64,000 bases of DNA from Allodiplogaster sudhausi (taxonomy: Eukaryota > Nematoda > Chromadorea > Rhabditida > Diplogasteridae), in contig CALZFC010000044.1 in assembly GCA_945643635.1 (NCBI GenBank), positions 794,501 to 858,500 on the forward strand, in the 5' to 3' direction. The notes under the pieces are model-generated. The model worked only from the letters and a program-made list of their open reading frames with translations. It did not search any database and was not told the origin of the DNA. The position numbers and the translations under genes are program-made. Within the stretch, counting starts at the first letter, position 1; the number at the start of each line of letters is the position of its first letter. Positions 47,887 to 59,403 of the stretch are shown here, one piece after another.

Positions 47887-48485
47887 ACCATCTTCCCGGC
47901 TACAAATCACTTCTTTTTGAACGCAATGTCTTTGCGCAATGCTGATAAAAGAATACCGCATGATGCTCAACGACATTATTCAAATAAATGCTTCTTAACA
48001 TACGTCGTTTTTTGCAAGAGATTTAGTAGCTGGAAGTATGCAGCAGAAGAATATTGGGAGGAGTGCCATATACATGCATACATAGATACATGCGTAGATA
48101 CATACATATATTACTCACCTTGAGACTTACCTCGAATGAATCCTGGTCACACCATTAAAACTTATATCTTATGCCGTTATTGATAAAATCGCGAGGATCT
48201 GCAAAGTTGTACAAAATTATTTTTTAGTGCTGACCATTTGTTTCAAAGATGCGGCTAATCTAGGATAAGTACATGTAAATAAATGTACACTATAAGCGAG
48301 AAATGCATTTTCCATTATATATGAATAATTTTCTCATCCAGCGCGTCGCTTTCATGACCAACTGTTCGCTATCCTTTACGAAGAAATGTTGCTCGCAGTT
48401 AAAAAAACTCGATTTTAAAATAAAAAAGGTACAAACGCACACAGGCGGTCTTACTTCAATCCTGGGTAGGCTACATACATATGTA

Positions 48486-49620
48486 CAGTCCCGCCCAGGA
48501 TCTTGGTACCAAGGACGCGTCGGACGAGTCGGACGCGTCCAAATGCATCCTCGTTCATAACTATTGTTCTTGGAAAAACTAAAATATTTTAAATGGTACA
48601 TTAGGTTGTTTATAGAGTGCGGGTGCTACTATTAAAAAAGTGATAATTTCTAATCATTTGATAAGGAGTTATCAGTTTTTGCCTATAAAACATTTAATTT
48701 CAAATATTTTTAAACGAAATTTCTCCTGTACCATTATTTTGTCTCTACACATATCCCCAAATAATAAAATTGAAGATTGTATCATTGATAACGGAAATCG
48801 ATAACTGAGAACTTATCACGCATGTTCATATGATGTAAAGATTCGCCTTACGATTCTGAATCTAATTCTGTAATCAGTTTTCAACAGAATGTGCCGGTTA
48901 ACAATGTATTTTTGATTGTGTGTACTTTGCAAGACTTTCTTCAGAGAGAACAGGGCAGGGAGGCTTCGCAGGCCGAGGGGGCGGGGCCTAACCCTTTTTT
49001 TCTCTGCCTATGCTATTTCGCTACCTCAAACTTGGGTAATTAAACCGCAGACAAAAAGAGAGCGCGCTACATTTCTGAGTATCAATGCTAGCGCAGCAAC
49101 CTAGATTTGGACGCATCATACCGTGCCAAAATTTTGCCAAAGACCAAGTCAATGGGGAATCCTGAAGAAAGACTTGCAAAGTACACACAATCAAAAAAAT
49201 GCTGTTAACCGGCACTTTCTGTTGAAAACTGATTACAGAATTAGATTCATAATCGTAAGGCGAATCTTTACATCATATGAACATGCGTGATAAGTTCTCA
49301 TTTATCGATTTCCGTTATCAATGATACAATCTTTAATTTTATTATTTGGGGATGTCTGTAGAGACAAAATAATGGTACAGGAGAAATTTCGTTTAAAAAT
49401 ATTTGAAATTAAATGTTTTATAGGCAAAAACTGATAACTCCTTATCAAATGATTAGAAATTATCGATTTTTTAATAGTAGCACCCGCTCTCTATAAGCAA
49501 CCTAATGTACCATTTAAAATATTTTAGTTTTTCCTAGAACAATAGTTATGAACGAGGATGCATTTGGACGCGTCCGACTCGTCCGACGCGTCCTTGGTAC
49601 CAAGATCCTGGGCGGGACTG
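48486..49620. mobile_element. TA-flanked long-arm foldback element with CAGTCCCGCCC ends
   Basis: Starts CAGTCCCGCCCAGGATC and ends GATCCTGGGCGGGACTG with TA on each side (48484-48485, 49621-49622). The arms 48486-48945 and 49162-49620 match in inverted orientation at well over 90%. The centre of about 215 bp is unrelated. There is no transposase ORF. Tc1/mariner-type target duplication. Confidence 0.92.
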
Positions 49621-49622
49621 TA

Positions 49623-50349
49623 TGTGCATACTATAATGTAGCTGTCTCTAAAGAGTCTTGGACAATAAAAATGTATTGGACGCTTCTTGTGCCCTCGAGT
49701 AAGATGCATGCGATGAATTTAAAATGTATATTGTTGATTTTGTTTCCGGCCTCTTTCCCATTGGCACATATTGTCAGAAGCGAAAGCCGAAGTAGAAAGT
49801 CTATTCATTTCCGTATTTAAAGCCGCAAACAATTGGCAAGAAAAAATAGAAAAATAAAGACGGCACAATTTGACGTTTTCCTTTTAATGTTAGAAATCTC
49901 ATCATACAAATACATATACTGCTAGTATGGACATATATACGTCATATTTCTTTTGTAATTTTGTGGATTCTAGTTTGGTACATTTCCAAAGCAGCATTAA
50001 ACGACGTCACAATTAAAGACGGTGGTTAGGATGACCATAAAAAAATACGTATACATGTGCAGGGTTACGTATTTTGTTATTCACAACTTTTCTCCTGATC
50101 ATCTGACAATGTTTATGTACTTTGATTTGTCAGCATAATTCAAAAACATCTTAAATGTAGGGTTCATGAGAGCGGCCAAATCGGTGTGAAAAAGGTAGAC
50201 AACGATATGTAACTACGCTGTCACTTCAAGGACTTTCTGCTGACTATGAAACTCTGATCAATTCCCTTCCTTAAAATCTTCATCATGATAAATCTATTTA
50301 AAAAAAACCTGCAGATAAAATATTAAAATTACAGCGTAACCTCCAGCAA
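49623..50349. other. Intergenic upstream of the third receptor gene
   Basis: AT-rich; no exon recognised. It ends in the TTACAG acceptor just before the receptor start. Confidence 0.5.
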
Positions 50350-52758
50350 ATGGTTTTCCCAAAGGGTTTAGTAAACTGCTCGAGCGAACCTTTGACCTGC
50401 TACGTCGACTTATACGTTGGACCAATTGGCAGAGCCAACGCTCTGCTCGCCTTGGCTCTCTCGCTCCTAACTAACTTGGCCGTCTTCGCAGTTCTGACCA
50501 TCATGTTCGGAGGTATGTAGTATTTGAATATAATGGAATATCTGAAAAAAATGAATGCTTCCACCATTTCAGCATACAAAGTAGGTAAAGTTAATTAGAA
50601 TCGCATCGCTGTTATTCACATGTATGAATGTACATATATGTCATATTCTTCCGAATGAACACATAAATACATAAAAATTTCAATATAAACGTTTGAGGCC
50701 GCCTCGGCTCTCTTCGACTGCTCCTCCAACATGCCGCGCTGGCTAACGTCGTTTTCTCATTTGTCTACGCTTTCTCCATGCCAGTTCGTTGTCGTTTCTC
50801 CGCAAAGATTATGGATGGATGTACACAGAATTCATTTAACTTAAATCTTAAGCATAATGGGGTTTGTCAGTGAAAAAAATCGGGTTCCAGTAGGGGCGTC
50901 TGCCCGAGTAGTCGCATAGAAAACCACAGCGTAAACAGAGCTGTGGCAAATTGAATTTCTTCAAGCCTTTTCAGTGATCGATCCCCCGCCCCCATCAAGA
51001 ATATTATGAAAGTTAATGAACTTACATTAATCAGCTGATGATCTCGACGAGTGCTATTGTGGTTATATCAATGGAAGGTCTCTTCCCAGACGTACAAATC
51101 TTCTTATATCTCTTCTTCTTTGCACTTGCCGGAAGTGTTATGCGGCCTACTGTGCATTTTTTGCACCGTTACATGTCAATTTGTAGGTTAGGTAGGATAG
51201 GGATGTTACTTTTAATTTAACTAAAAAAGGTATTCAGCCACATAACATTTAACAAACTTGATATTAATACAACTTTGAAAGTTGTAACAAAAGGACAAAT
51301 GCATTAATAAAAAATCTTCAGACCACCAATGTCTCTACGAATGAGTTGGAGAGTGTTCTTGCCAGTATTGATTGCACTAGAAATCTGCGCATCTTCCTGG
51401 ACTACGCTCTTCTCCATTGCCTCATTGGAAGTCTTGGCCGAAAATAATTCAATACTCACAGTTTTCACATATCTGGTGAGTTTCATAAATATTAGCAATA
51501 TGGCATTCTACTAATTTTGCCAGATGAAACAACAACTGCAACTTATTCAACAAGCGTATTTAAAAAAATAAATTGAGTATGGACGACAAGCTTATACTAT
51601 GACTGTTGTCTCCCTACTGGTGGCAATGTTGGTCTCCTCTATGCTGGAGTGCGTAGCTTCCTCCGCGAAGATCTCTCGATATCTCTCCTCGCATAGGGGA
51701 TCGATGTCTGAGCAAACCAGACGCCTCCACGCAAGACTCACCATCATGACTGTTCTTCAGGTTTTTCTACCTGAAAATCCAACCAACTGTTCTAACTGGA
51801 CCATCTTTCTAGTTAAAAAAATTAATTAAGATCCTGTGGAGTGAAAAATTTGCCCAAATATGAATGAATTGAATGTATATTTAGGAAAATAACTTGATAT
51901 TTATAATTGTTTCAATATTCCCAGATGGAAGTTCCATTTGTGACTCTCCATGTGCCGATCGCTCTTTCCTTCCTCGTTCCGCTAATCAACTTCAGTTTCA
52001 ACCTCCAGGCGCTCGTTCCTCTGCCTGTGGCCGATCCAATCATCGTCATCTTCTTTGTAAAGGTACTTTCATTATATTCATCGCTCTTTTTAATCTTTAT
52101 TGTATCGTATTTAATTGGCGGGGCCAATTATCTCATCGCTTGAGGAAGTTCGTTCTCGTCTTTTCTCTGTGTTCTCTCGTCCCAATGGACAGAGTAACAG
52201 TCAAGCTTCGGCGGTATCGACTTTTTGAATAGATATGTGTCCACTATTATTTTGCGATGCGTTCATTCATATTTCATCGCTATCAAACTGTCGTGGAGGG
52301 GAAATATGCTTGCTAAAATATAATGAGATCTATCTTGTGTTGCAAAATGTGATTAGGCTCACGTTTGTTGTATATTGTGAATTCATATGGCTAAAACGTG
52401 CCAACACCATTATATTTATATCAATTTGTTTTTTTTTCTTTAGAAAAAAATCGCTAAAATGTTAGCAAAATTACACCGGTGGTTGTAATATTTTACTGTG
52501 ATATATGTAATTGTAGAACAGCGTCTCTCTCATTGATCTCGATTATTTTCCACCTTTTCTTTCCTCCGGGGATGATCTTCAACTTTAATATTTGTTTGCT
52601 GTTAAGAGAGCAAATTTTAATGTCTGACCAGGCCTATACAGGCATGTCAGAAACGAGCTTAAAAAAACCTATCTAGCTAAAAGTTTCAGAAGTATCAGAA
52701 GAAACCCGTGAGCTTGATCAACGTTTACAAGAGGAAGATCACCGAAATTTTATGTTAG
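50350..52758 (+). CDS. Serpentine 7TM chemoreceptor-like GPCR (314 aa)
   Basis: Seven exons in phase: 50350-50512, 50698-50783, 51035-51186, 51322-51475, 51578-51760, 51925-52062, 52690-52758. The ATG lies about 15 nt after TTACAG. Helices: ANALLALALSLLTNLAVFAVL (TM1), AALANVVFSFVYAFSM (TM2), IFLYLFFFALAGSVM with HRYMSICR at the TM3 end, VFLPVLIALEICASSW, SLLVAMLVSSMLECV, HARLTIMTVLQMEVPFVTLHVPIALSFLVPL and DPIIVIFFVKKYQKKP. The last resembles the DPL-IIF-YR ending of nematode Str/Srh-superfamily receptors. Not obviously a close paralogue of the receptor pair at 22-28 kb. Expected to act at the ciliated plasma membrane of sensory neurons (inference). Two introns end in GAG rather than CAG/TAG. 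Confidence 0.85.
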
Positions 52759-53299
52759 ATTTCAAATGCCGCTTACTTTCGCACTCTCGTTCGCGAGTGC
52801 TATTTTATGACGTTCTAAGTTGTACAGTGCTTTTCCATACGAGCGCTGTGCGCAAATACATATTATACCATCAGAAAATTAATTTAAAAAAAAATTACTT
52901 CCAAAACCTACCAAGTTGTATCAACGTCCTGATGACTCTGGTACATAATTGTATTTTTTCAACCTTCTACATAAATATTTCTGTCCAGCGCGTCGCGTTA
53001 ATGACCAAGTGCTCGGTGTTCTTATTCTTGCTCGATGCCCAGTAATGTAGCTCGCAGTTACAACACAGTGAGGATTAGTTCATTCTTTCGCATTCGGTAG
53101 AGACGAACGAGAGTTGATTAAACAACAAACAAATGGAAATGTTCGCGCACCTTCATGCATGCATATTTACTCTCTCATTTTTTTGGTTATCAGACGGTAC
53201 GAATATATCCTACAAGCTGAACGCTCATTTACCAGCACCCTAATTGTGCGGCGAATAATACACAAACGTAATGTTTTAAATAAGTACTTCCAAATGCCG

Positions 53300-56200
53300 T
53301 TAGACATTTACAGAATGTAAAAACACACGTCGAAGAATTGCCCCTGCCTGGTCCAAGGTTTCGTCTTTCTGAATTAAAAAAAATCGTTGTTAGATATTTA
53401 GCAGTTGGCAAAGAAATGTTTTCATAAATAACTTCTTCCAGTAAATTAATAAATGTACGATTCTCATCCAATGACGCACCTTGAAGAAGCAGACTCGAAT
53501 CATCTTGTCGTTCTTGAACTGCTCGGAGTAGAAGGCGGACGCAGGGATGACGGCCAGGCCATGGCTGCCGCAAAGCCGGCGCACGAAGCTGAAATCGGCC
53601 GGAGGGGGAGAAGAAGCAGAGTCGGAGGAGGAGTCACCTCGAAAAAGTAAGAGTAAAGCTTATAAAAAAAAATCAAGAAAAGTTACTTTAGTTTTAAAGT
53701 TTCAAGAATATTCTTGTCGCATCTCTCGAAAAATACATGCTTTCTCGAATTATTTAACCAGCACTTGGCCGCTATAGCCGAAATCGCATTAACCACTCGC
53801 CGTTGAGCGGTAATGTATATTATGCTTTCTGGCAGTTCAAATAATTAGGCATTTTCTAGTCAAGACATTCTAATTACAAACCAGAATTGTCCTCTTCTGC
53901 CACTTCTGCTTCTGGCTCGCTATCCGCCCAACGCAGGGAATCGAACCGAGCAAGAATGAAGTAGCCTGTTAACCACTGTTGAAATAAAACATTTTTCTTA
54001 ATTTTTTATATTGAATGACCATATAAAATGGTTATTTTGCTGACCTCCCTGAGGCATGATCGGATGGAAGCCCGCGGCGCGTAGCATCGCAGCGACGCGG
54101 ATGCGTTTCTCCTTCAGCGTCTCCTCCAAACCCCTCAAGAGATAGCTCTCGCTGGGGTCGCGATCGAACAGGGCGAGTCTGCAAATTTTGTTGACTGTGA
54201 GATCGGAACAAAATCTGATTGTGAAATCGTTGCAATATCGCATTATAGGCTGAATTATATTGATAGCGAGTTAAAATCAGCCAAGTTCCCTAATATTTTA
54301 ATGTCATCTAACAAAACCACCTAGAGTCATTCATATAATAATAAAAATAAAAAACAAAAATGACTTTATTAGAGTTTTTCTCGAATTGATTCAGCACATT
54401 GTCAATTCCTTTTTTGGAAACCAGAAAAAGAAGAATAAAAGAAGAAAGAGCACCGACTCCCGCTCGATGGCTTCTGCCACGGCGTGCTGCGTTGGAGTGG
54501 AGCAGGTGAAGACGACGTGCTCGTGGAGGCGGCGCATGGGCGAGAGGAGAGGCGCGGGCGCCAGCGTCCAGCCAATCTTCCAGCCGGTCGCCGCGAACGT
54601 CTTCCCAGCGCTGCCCACCGAGATTGTCCGAGGGAACATCCCTGGTTGACTGGCTACAGGAAGCCAGATTTTTATATTTATTTTTATTTAAAATTTTGTA
54701 TTTAAATCTCAGTTACTTTTTAAGCAGAAACATTTAGTGTGAAGAAATAAATGTATGCACAGAACTACAAATACGACAACAATTTAAGTAAATACAGTAT
54801 TTTTGTCGATATTAAAACGAGCAATAGGTTTTCGGGGAAGATATTTTTTGTGGAAGAAACCGTAAGCGCCCACCAAAGCGAATCATCTCAGCGTCGTCGA
54901 AGACATACCACTCGTAGACCTCGTCGGCCAACACGAGTAGATCGAATTCTTCGGCGATCGCCGCGAGGCCTGCCAACTCTTCACGACTGAACACTTTGCC
55001 GTTCGGGTTGTTTGGGTTGTTTATGACGAGCATCTGAATGAAACTATCTTACTCATTTATCAACTGTGCTTCATGACGGGAAAAAAACTCATTTTTTTCT
55101 CTGAAGAAGTCGATTAAGCTGTTCGACAGTCTCGCCCAAGTTTAGCTGCGTGGATTCATTCAAGCAGAAAAAAAAGAATTATTGTAAACCTTGGTGCGGT
55201 GAGTGATCGCAGCGCGGACGGCGTCAACATCGAGGACAAAGTAAGCAGATGTCTCCGAAGGCTCGCGCAGCCGCAGCTCGACGGGCACCGGCGTCCCGCC
55301 CGACGACGTCACGAACGTCTTGTAACTGTCGTAGGCTGGCTCGAGTACTAAAAAATTATTTAGTCTTAAAAATATTATTATTTTGCGAAACTCACAAATC
55401 TCTCATTGTCAGCACTACTTTACACCGTTGGTTTTTTTTTAAGTTCTTTGGGAGAAAAAAGATTTATGAAAAATAAATAGTTCGCACTAACAAATGACTT
55501 CGTCGCCTTTGTCTATCCAGCAGTGGAAGGCGTAGTAGAGCGAAAGCAGTAACTAGAATCTGAATGTCGAGGTAGATTACGGCTTTAAAAGTCCGAATAT
55601 CGATTGGGATTAGACTTTGTTTTCTCTCCTCTCGCCTATTTTCCTTGAAAAAAAGAGTTTTCTTTTTTGTTATATAAACCATTTGATATACCCCAAAAAA
55701 AATCCATGACCTCGGAGTCTGCGTCGATCTCCCGGCCGTAGTGCCGCGAGTAGAGCTTTGCTAGGGCGGAAACAAGAGGTGGATGCCCGTAGCCGCGCGT
55801 GTACTGCAGAACAAAGTGAGATCACTTTCTATTCTAATCTTTTCAATCCTTATAGTGAAATGTACAACACAAAATACTACATCGCAACTACCGAAAGATC
55901 TATCAGATGTATTTGAAAATCCAGTTAAACGTATCACTGAAGACTATCTGTAATTCACCGGGCAGCTTGCAATGTCGGGAAAAAGAATCATTGTTTAGCA
56001 CCTTATTTTCAACTGACTTGTAAGCCATTCAAGTCAGCAGATCTTTAAAAAGAAAGAAAAAATAAAAAGAGCAGAAGATGCGGAACCTGATGAAGATCGG
56101 TTCTTTCAGGGAGAGCGGCGATGGCAGCGAGACGCTCGGTCAGGAATGAGGGCGTTGGTGTGTTGGGGAAGCCCTGATTGTGAGAAGCAACGAACAGGAT

Positions 56201-56407
56201 CTTTATGAGCTTTACGGATACAGTAAGTGAATAGTAAATTTTATATATATGTCAAACTGTACACTTTTCTTTTCCGTATGGAATTCCTGAATCAATGAAA
56301 TCCAGAGTAATATTGTGAAAATCGCTTTAACGTCAGAGCAAGGATAAGACGGCAACCTGTCCGAGGTCGACAACGCCAGGCGTAGCTGCGGCTTCAGTGA
56401 ATTCCAT
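53300..56407 (-). CDS. Kynurenine--oxoglutarate transaminase / cysteine-S-conjugate beta-lyase-like aminotransferase
   Basis: Eleven exons in phase: 56357-56407, 56087-56173, 55711-55803, 55492-55552, 55190-55347, 54874-55033, 54458-54641, 54045-54178, 53882-53965, 53480-53637, 53300-53368; 412 aa (animal KYAT1 about 420). Class I PLP fold signatures: VVDLGQGFPNTPTPSF, YTRGYGHPPLVSALAKLY, VINNPNNPNGKVFSREEL (PLP-phosphate/Asn), LVLADEVYEWYVFDD (Asp/Tyr), TISVGSAGK (Schiff-base Lys), ATGWKIGW, SAFYSEQFKNDKMIRVCF (C-terminal Arg). It transaminates kynurenine or glutamine with 2-oxo acids, cytosolic or mitochondrial. The ATG lies 1 nt after an ATTCAG acceptor. Odd points: the strand VLVTxGA expected between exons 3 and 4 is missing, and an acidic/Ser-rich insert (EPEAEVAEEDNSGDSSSDS) lies in the small domain. 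Confidence 0.93.
53768..53815. repeat. Solo end of the CAGTACCG element family
   Basis: GCCGCTATAGCCGAAATCGC followed by CTCGCCGTTGAGCGGTA matches the right terminus of the 5.2-kb MITE. No second arm is nearby. It is located in a KYAT intron. Confidence 0.65.
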
Positions 56408-56772
56408 CCTGAATCAGAATTAGCATTTAAAAAATGTTAACGAAATAAAATAAGATTGCAAAATGCTTTCGCTTAATTAGTTTGCTCTAAAAATCGATTT
56501 TGTTTTTTACTTTTTTTCAATTAAAATTTTTTTTCATTCACGGCCTGCCTGACCAAATACTCGGCCGAACTTCGTTGACACGACGAGCGGGTGTTCGTGA
56601 TGTCATCTCTGCATGTACATAAACAATTATCAAGGACATTTCGAGCAATGACATACATATCTTGAAACGTTTTGCAGGAAAAATCATTTTGATTTTGGAT
56701 GAACTACGTTCCTGTCGAACCATCAGTGTTTTGCGTCGTTCTTTAGATCTTGTCCGTTTCTTTCTTTTGATA

Positions 56773-56807
<35 letters not shown>

Positions 56808-57852
56808 CTTAACCTCTCTCCCTCACAGTCGCACACTTTCTCCATATGTCGTGCTTTGTGCCTTTCTAAAGTTCCTTTTGCTCTTTTCTCTCTCTCTCAC
56901 TCGCTCTCTTAACCTCCACCTACAAATCTCTCGCTCATTGTCTCTCATTCTCTCCAGTTTTCATCTTCTTCTCTGCCTCCCTGATTGTTATCTCAACCCC
57001 TCTCACACTGACCTAATCTTTTAGTTCTTCCTTATGACTTATGACAATTCTAACCATCTCTCGTATCACCTTCTTGAGTTATTCTCATTCCCTCGTCTAC
57101 GACATGTGTGAGAATCATTTGGATTGCAAAACATGAGCTGGGCAGTGAAGGGTGTGTTTCTTATCCGTGCATAAAAATAATTACAAGCAGCAAACGTGTA
57201 AGTAAATTAAAATTATGATAGGCTCACGTGGCACTACAACCGAAGAAACAACACAATCAGAAGCACGAGAAATATGCCGTTGTTTTATATTGACGATACC
57301 CCTTAATGCACTTCAGCAAATGTAACTGTCAATTGTTCTTAACTCGAATAAAGTTTTAAAAAAAATCATATGTATATATGCATATGCTAATACAAGTTTT
57401 CACAATTATCTTAAGGCTATCATAAATAAATGTGTGTATGATCTCGCGGTCATAATACACAATTTTATCTGTTTCCTTAATATACGCACTTCTCTCACAT
57501 TTGCTCTACTTCTCCCCTTCCTTTGCTGGCAAGATCCGGTTTTTAGGCTATCCGCTGATTATGAGTCCATGTTACATATGTATCAATACGCAAAGCTGAC
57601 AATAAGACGTCTCATTCAATACTCGTTCGTGTCTCTGACGATGAGTGCTTTTGTTTGAATACGGATGCTGCAAGATTTTTAAATGCAATAAAAATATGAC
57701 TTATTAGTCATATCATACTTATCACTGCTTACATGTGTACTTATTCTGCCCTGTTATTTACAAGGTTATTTTAACCGGATAGATGAAATTAGCAAAAGAT
57801 ATTTCGGTTAAGCGATAAGAAGAGATAGAAAACCAAAGTGGAGATAATTGGA
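56408..57852. other. Intergenic with CT-rich tract
   Basis: A (TC)n run at 56776-56804 and CT-rich sequence to about 57000 generate a long Ser/Leu ORF with no plausible function. No gene was recognised. Confidence 0.6.
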
Positions 57853-58089
57853 TGAAAGAAGGTGAAATGAAAATGATTTCTTTACAACTTTCTTCAGCCT
57901 GTTCCTATCGATGTGTTTTCGACATGTTACCATAAGCGGCTTTACTCGCTTTCACTCGCACCATTAGCATTAAAGCATGACCGTCAAGCCTTAAAACGGT
58001 CATTCGGCCATGCATATTTCTTTTTCTATTTTCTAATAAGAAACTTCATTTAAATTAAGTGGTTCGACTTAATGGGTTCCTATAAAGTT

Positions 58090-58129
<40 letters not shown>

Positions 58130-58172
58130 GTAGTCACTTTGTGTCCTGCGTGTTCCGTGCCTGAGTGACTAC

Positions 58173-58212
<40 letters not shown>

Positions 58213-58450
58213 AAACTTTATAGGAACCCATTAAGTCGAACCACTTAATTTAAATGAAGTTTCTTATTAGAAAATAGAAAAATAAATATGCATGGCCGAA
58301 TGACCGTTTTAAAGCTTGACGGTCATGCTTTAATGCTTATGGTGCGAGTGAAAGCAAGTAAAGCCGCTTATGGTAACATGTCGAAAACACATCGATAGGA
58401 ACAGGCTGAAGAAAGTTGTAAAGAAATCATTTTCATTTCACCTTCTTTCA
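57853..58450. repeat. Large near-perfect palindrome with (CT)n/(GA)n inner stems
   Basis: The arms 57853-58138 and 58164-58450 (about 286 bp each) are reverse complements with only a few mismatches; a 25-bp loop lies at 58139-58163. The inner stem pairs a CT run with a GA run. Outer ends are TGAAAGAAGGTGAAATG and CATTTCACCTTCTTTCA. No TA or TTAA flank is evident. Confidence 0.93.
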
Positions 58451-59403
58451 GAGATAGAAAGAGGGAGAGAGAGAGCTATTTCAAAAGAAAGAGTCGGACA
58501 AGAAGTAAAGAATGACGCGAAATAGCTGATCAGTGATAATCACACCAGCCAGAAAGCAATCCAGATTGAGTTTCTTCATAGAATAAGAGGCCCCTCGCAT
58601 CACTTTGATCTCGAGTTAATATTAGATCCACCAGTGCTTCATTTCGCCAACAACTTACTCAATTCATGTTAAAGGTTCGCATAAATATTTGTTATTATAA
58701 GGAATACACTTTGAGAGAGACTTTGAATGTCTGAATGCGAATCGTGACTCTGTTTTTGATTTCACAGGAATGTTCTACGTGGTCCGAGATACTAAGCTGA
58801 CACTCCAAAAACTCGAGCTATATCTGTTATAATATATTTTATGCAATATGTAAGCTAGAATATTCCTCATTAATAATATATCGAATTATCGTTAAAATAC
58901 TCTTAATTATAATAAATAAAATCAGTTTCACAAAATAAATTAAAAAGCGAGAAAAAGAAAAAAATATGTAGCTCAGGGCGATCCCTTCGCGTTCACAACG
59001 AATTTGAACGATAAAGTGAATCCCGCAACAAACGTTTGCTCGTAATTCGACAAAAGTCTGTAGATCATCCCGCCTCGCCAACATCCTTTTGATCAAGGAC
59101 GTCTTACTCTAAATTGTAAATGGGCGAAAATATTGTTCCTCATCGACATGAATAAATTTTAGTCTTTAAAGAAGCCAATATTCACTCTTTAATTCAAGTC
59201 ATTCTGCCTTGCTTAGGCGCAAAAGAGCATGCGATCTTGTCTACTCAAATAGATTACGGTTGAGTTTTGTGCTCCTTGGACTCTTATTCTCGCATGCGCT
59301 ATTTCGCAGGTTGGACAAATCTGCTGCGTGAAAATAGCACACGCGTGAATGAGAGTGCGAAGGGCGGTGGAAGTTTAAAATTTCTCATCATGATCGGCAT
59401 CCT
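58451..59403. other. Intergenic
   Basis: GA-rich start, then AT-rich sequence. An open minus-strand segment (about 58980-59096) with several Cys has no supporting splice context I could confirm. Confidence 0.45.

Noticed and set aside
53882..53990. tRNA-like B box (GGTTCGATTCCC) and A-box-like GGTTAACAGG in the aminotransferase gene
   Set aside because: The segment encodes GYFILARFDSLRW, which aligns with the conserved GGYFL strand of kynurenine aminotransferases, so ancestral coding sequence is the simpler explanation.
56662..57024. 120-codon Ser/Leu-rich ORF
   Set aside because: Produced by (TC)n low-complexity sequence; the same artefact explains Ser/Leu ORFs at 6248, 8636, 10655, 10997, 16000 and 33396.
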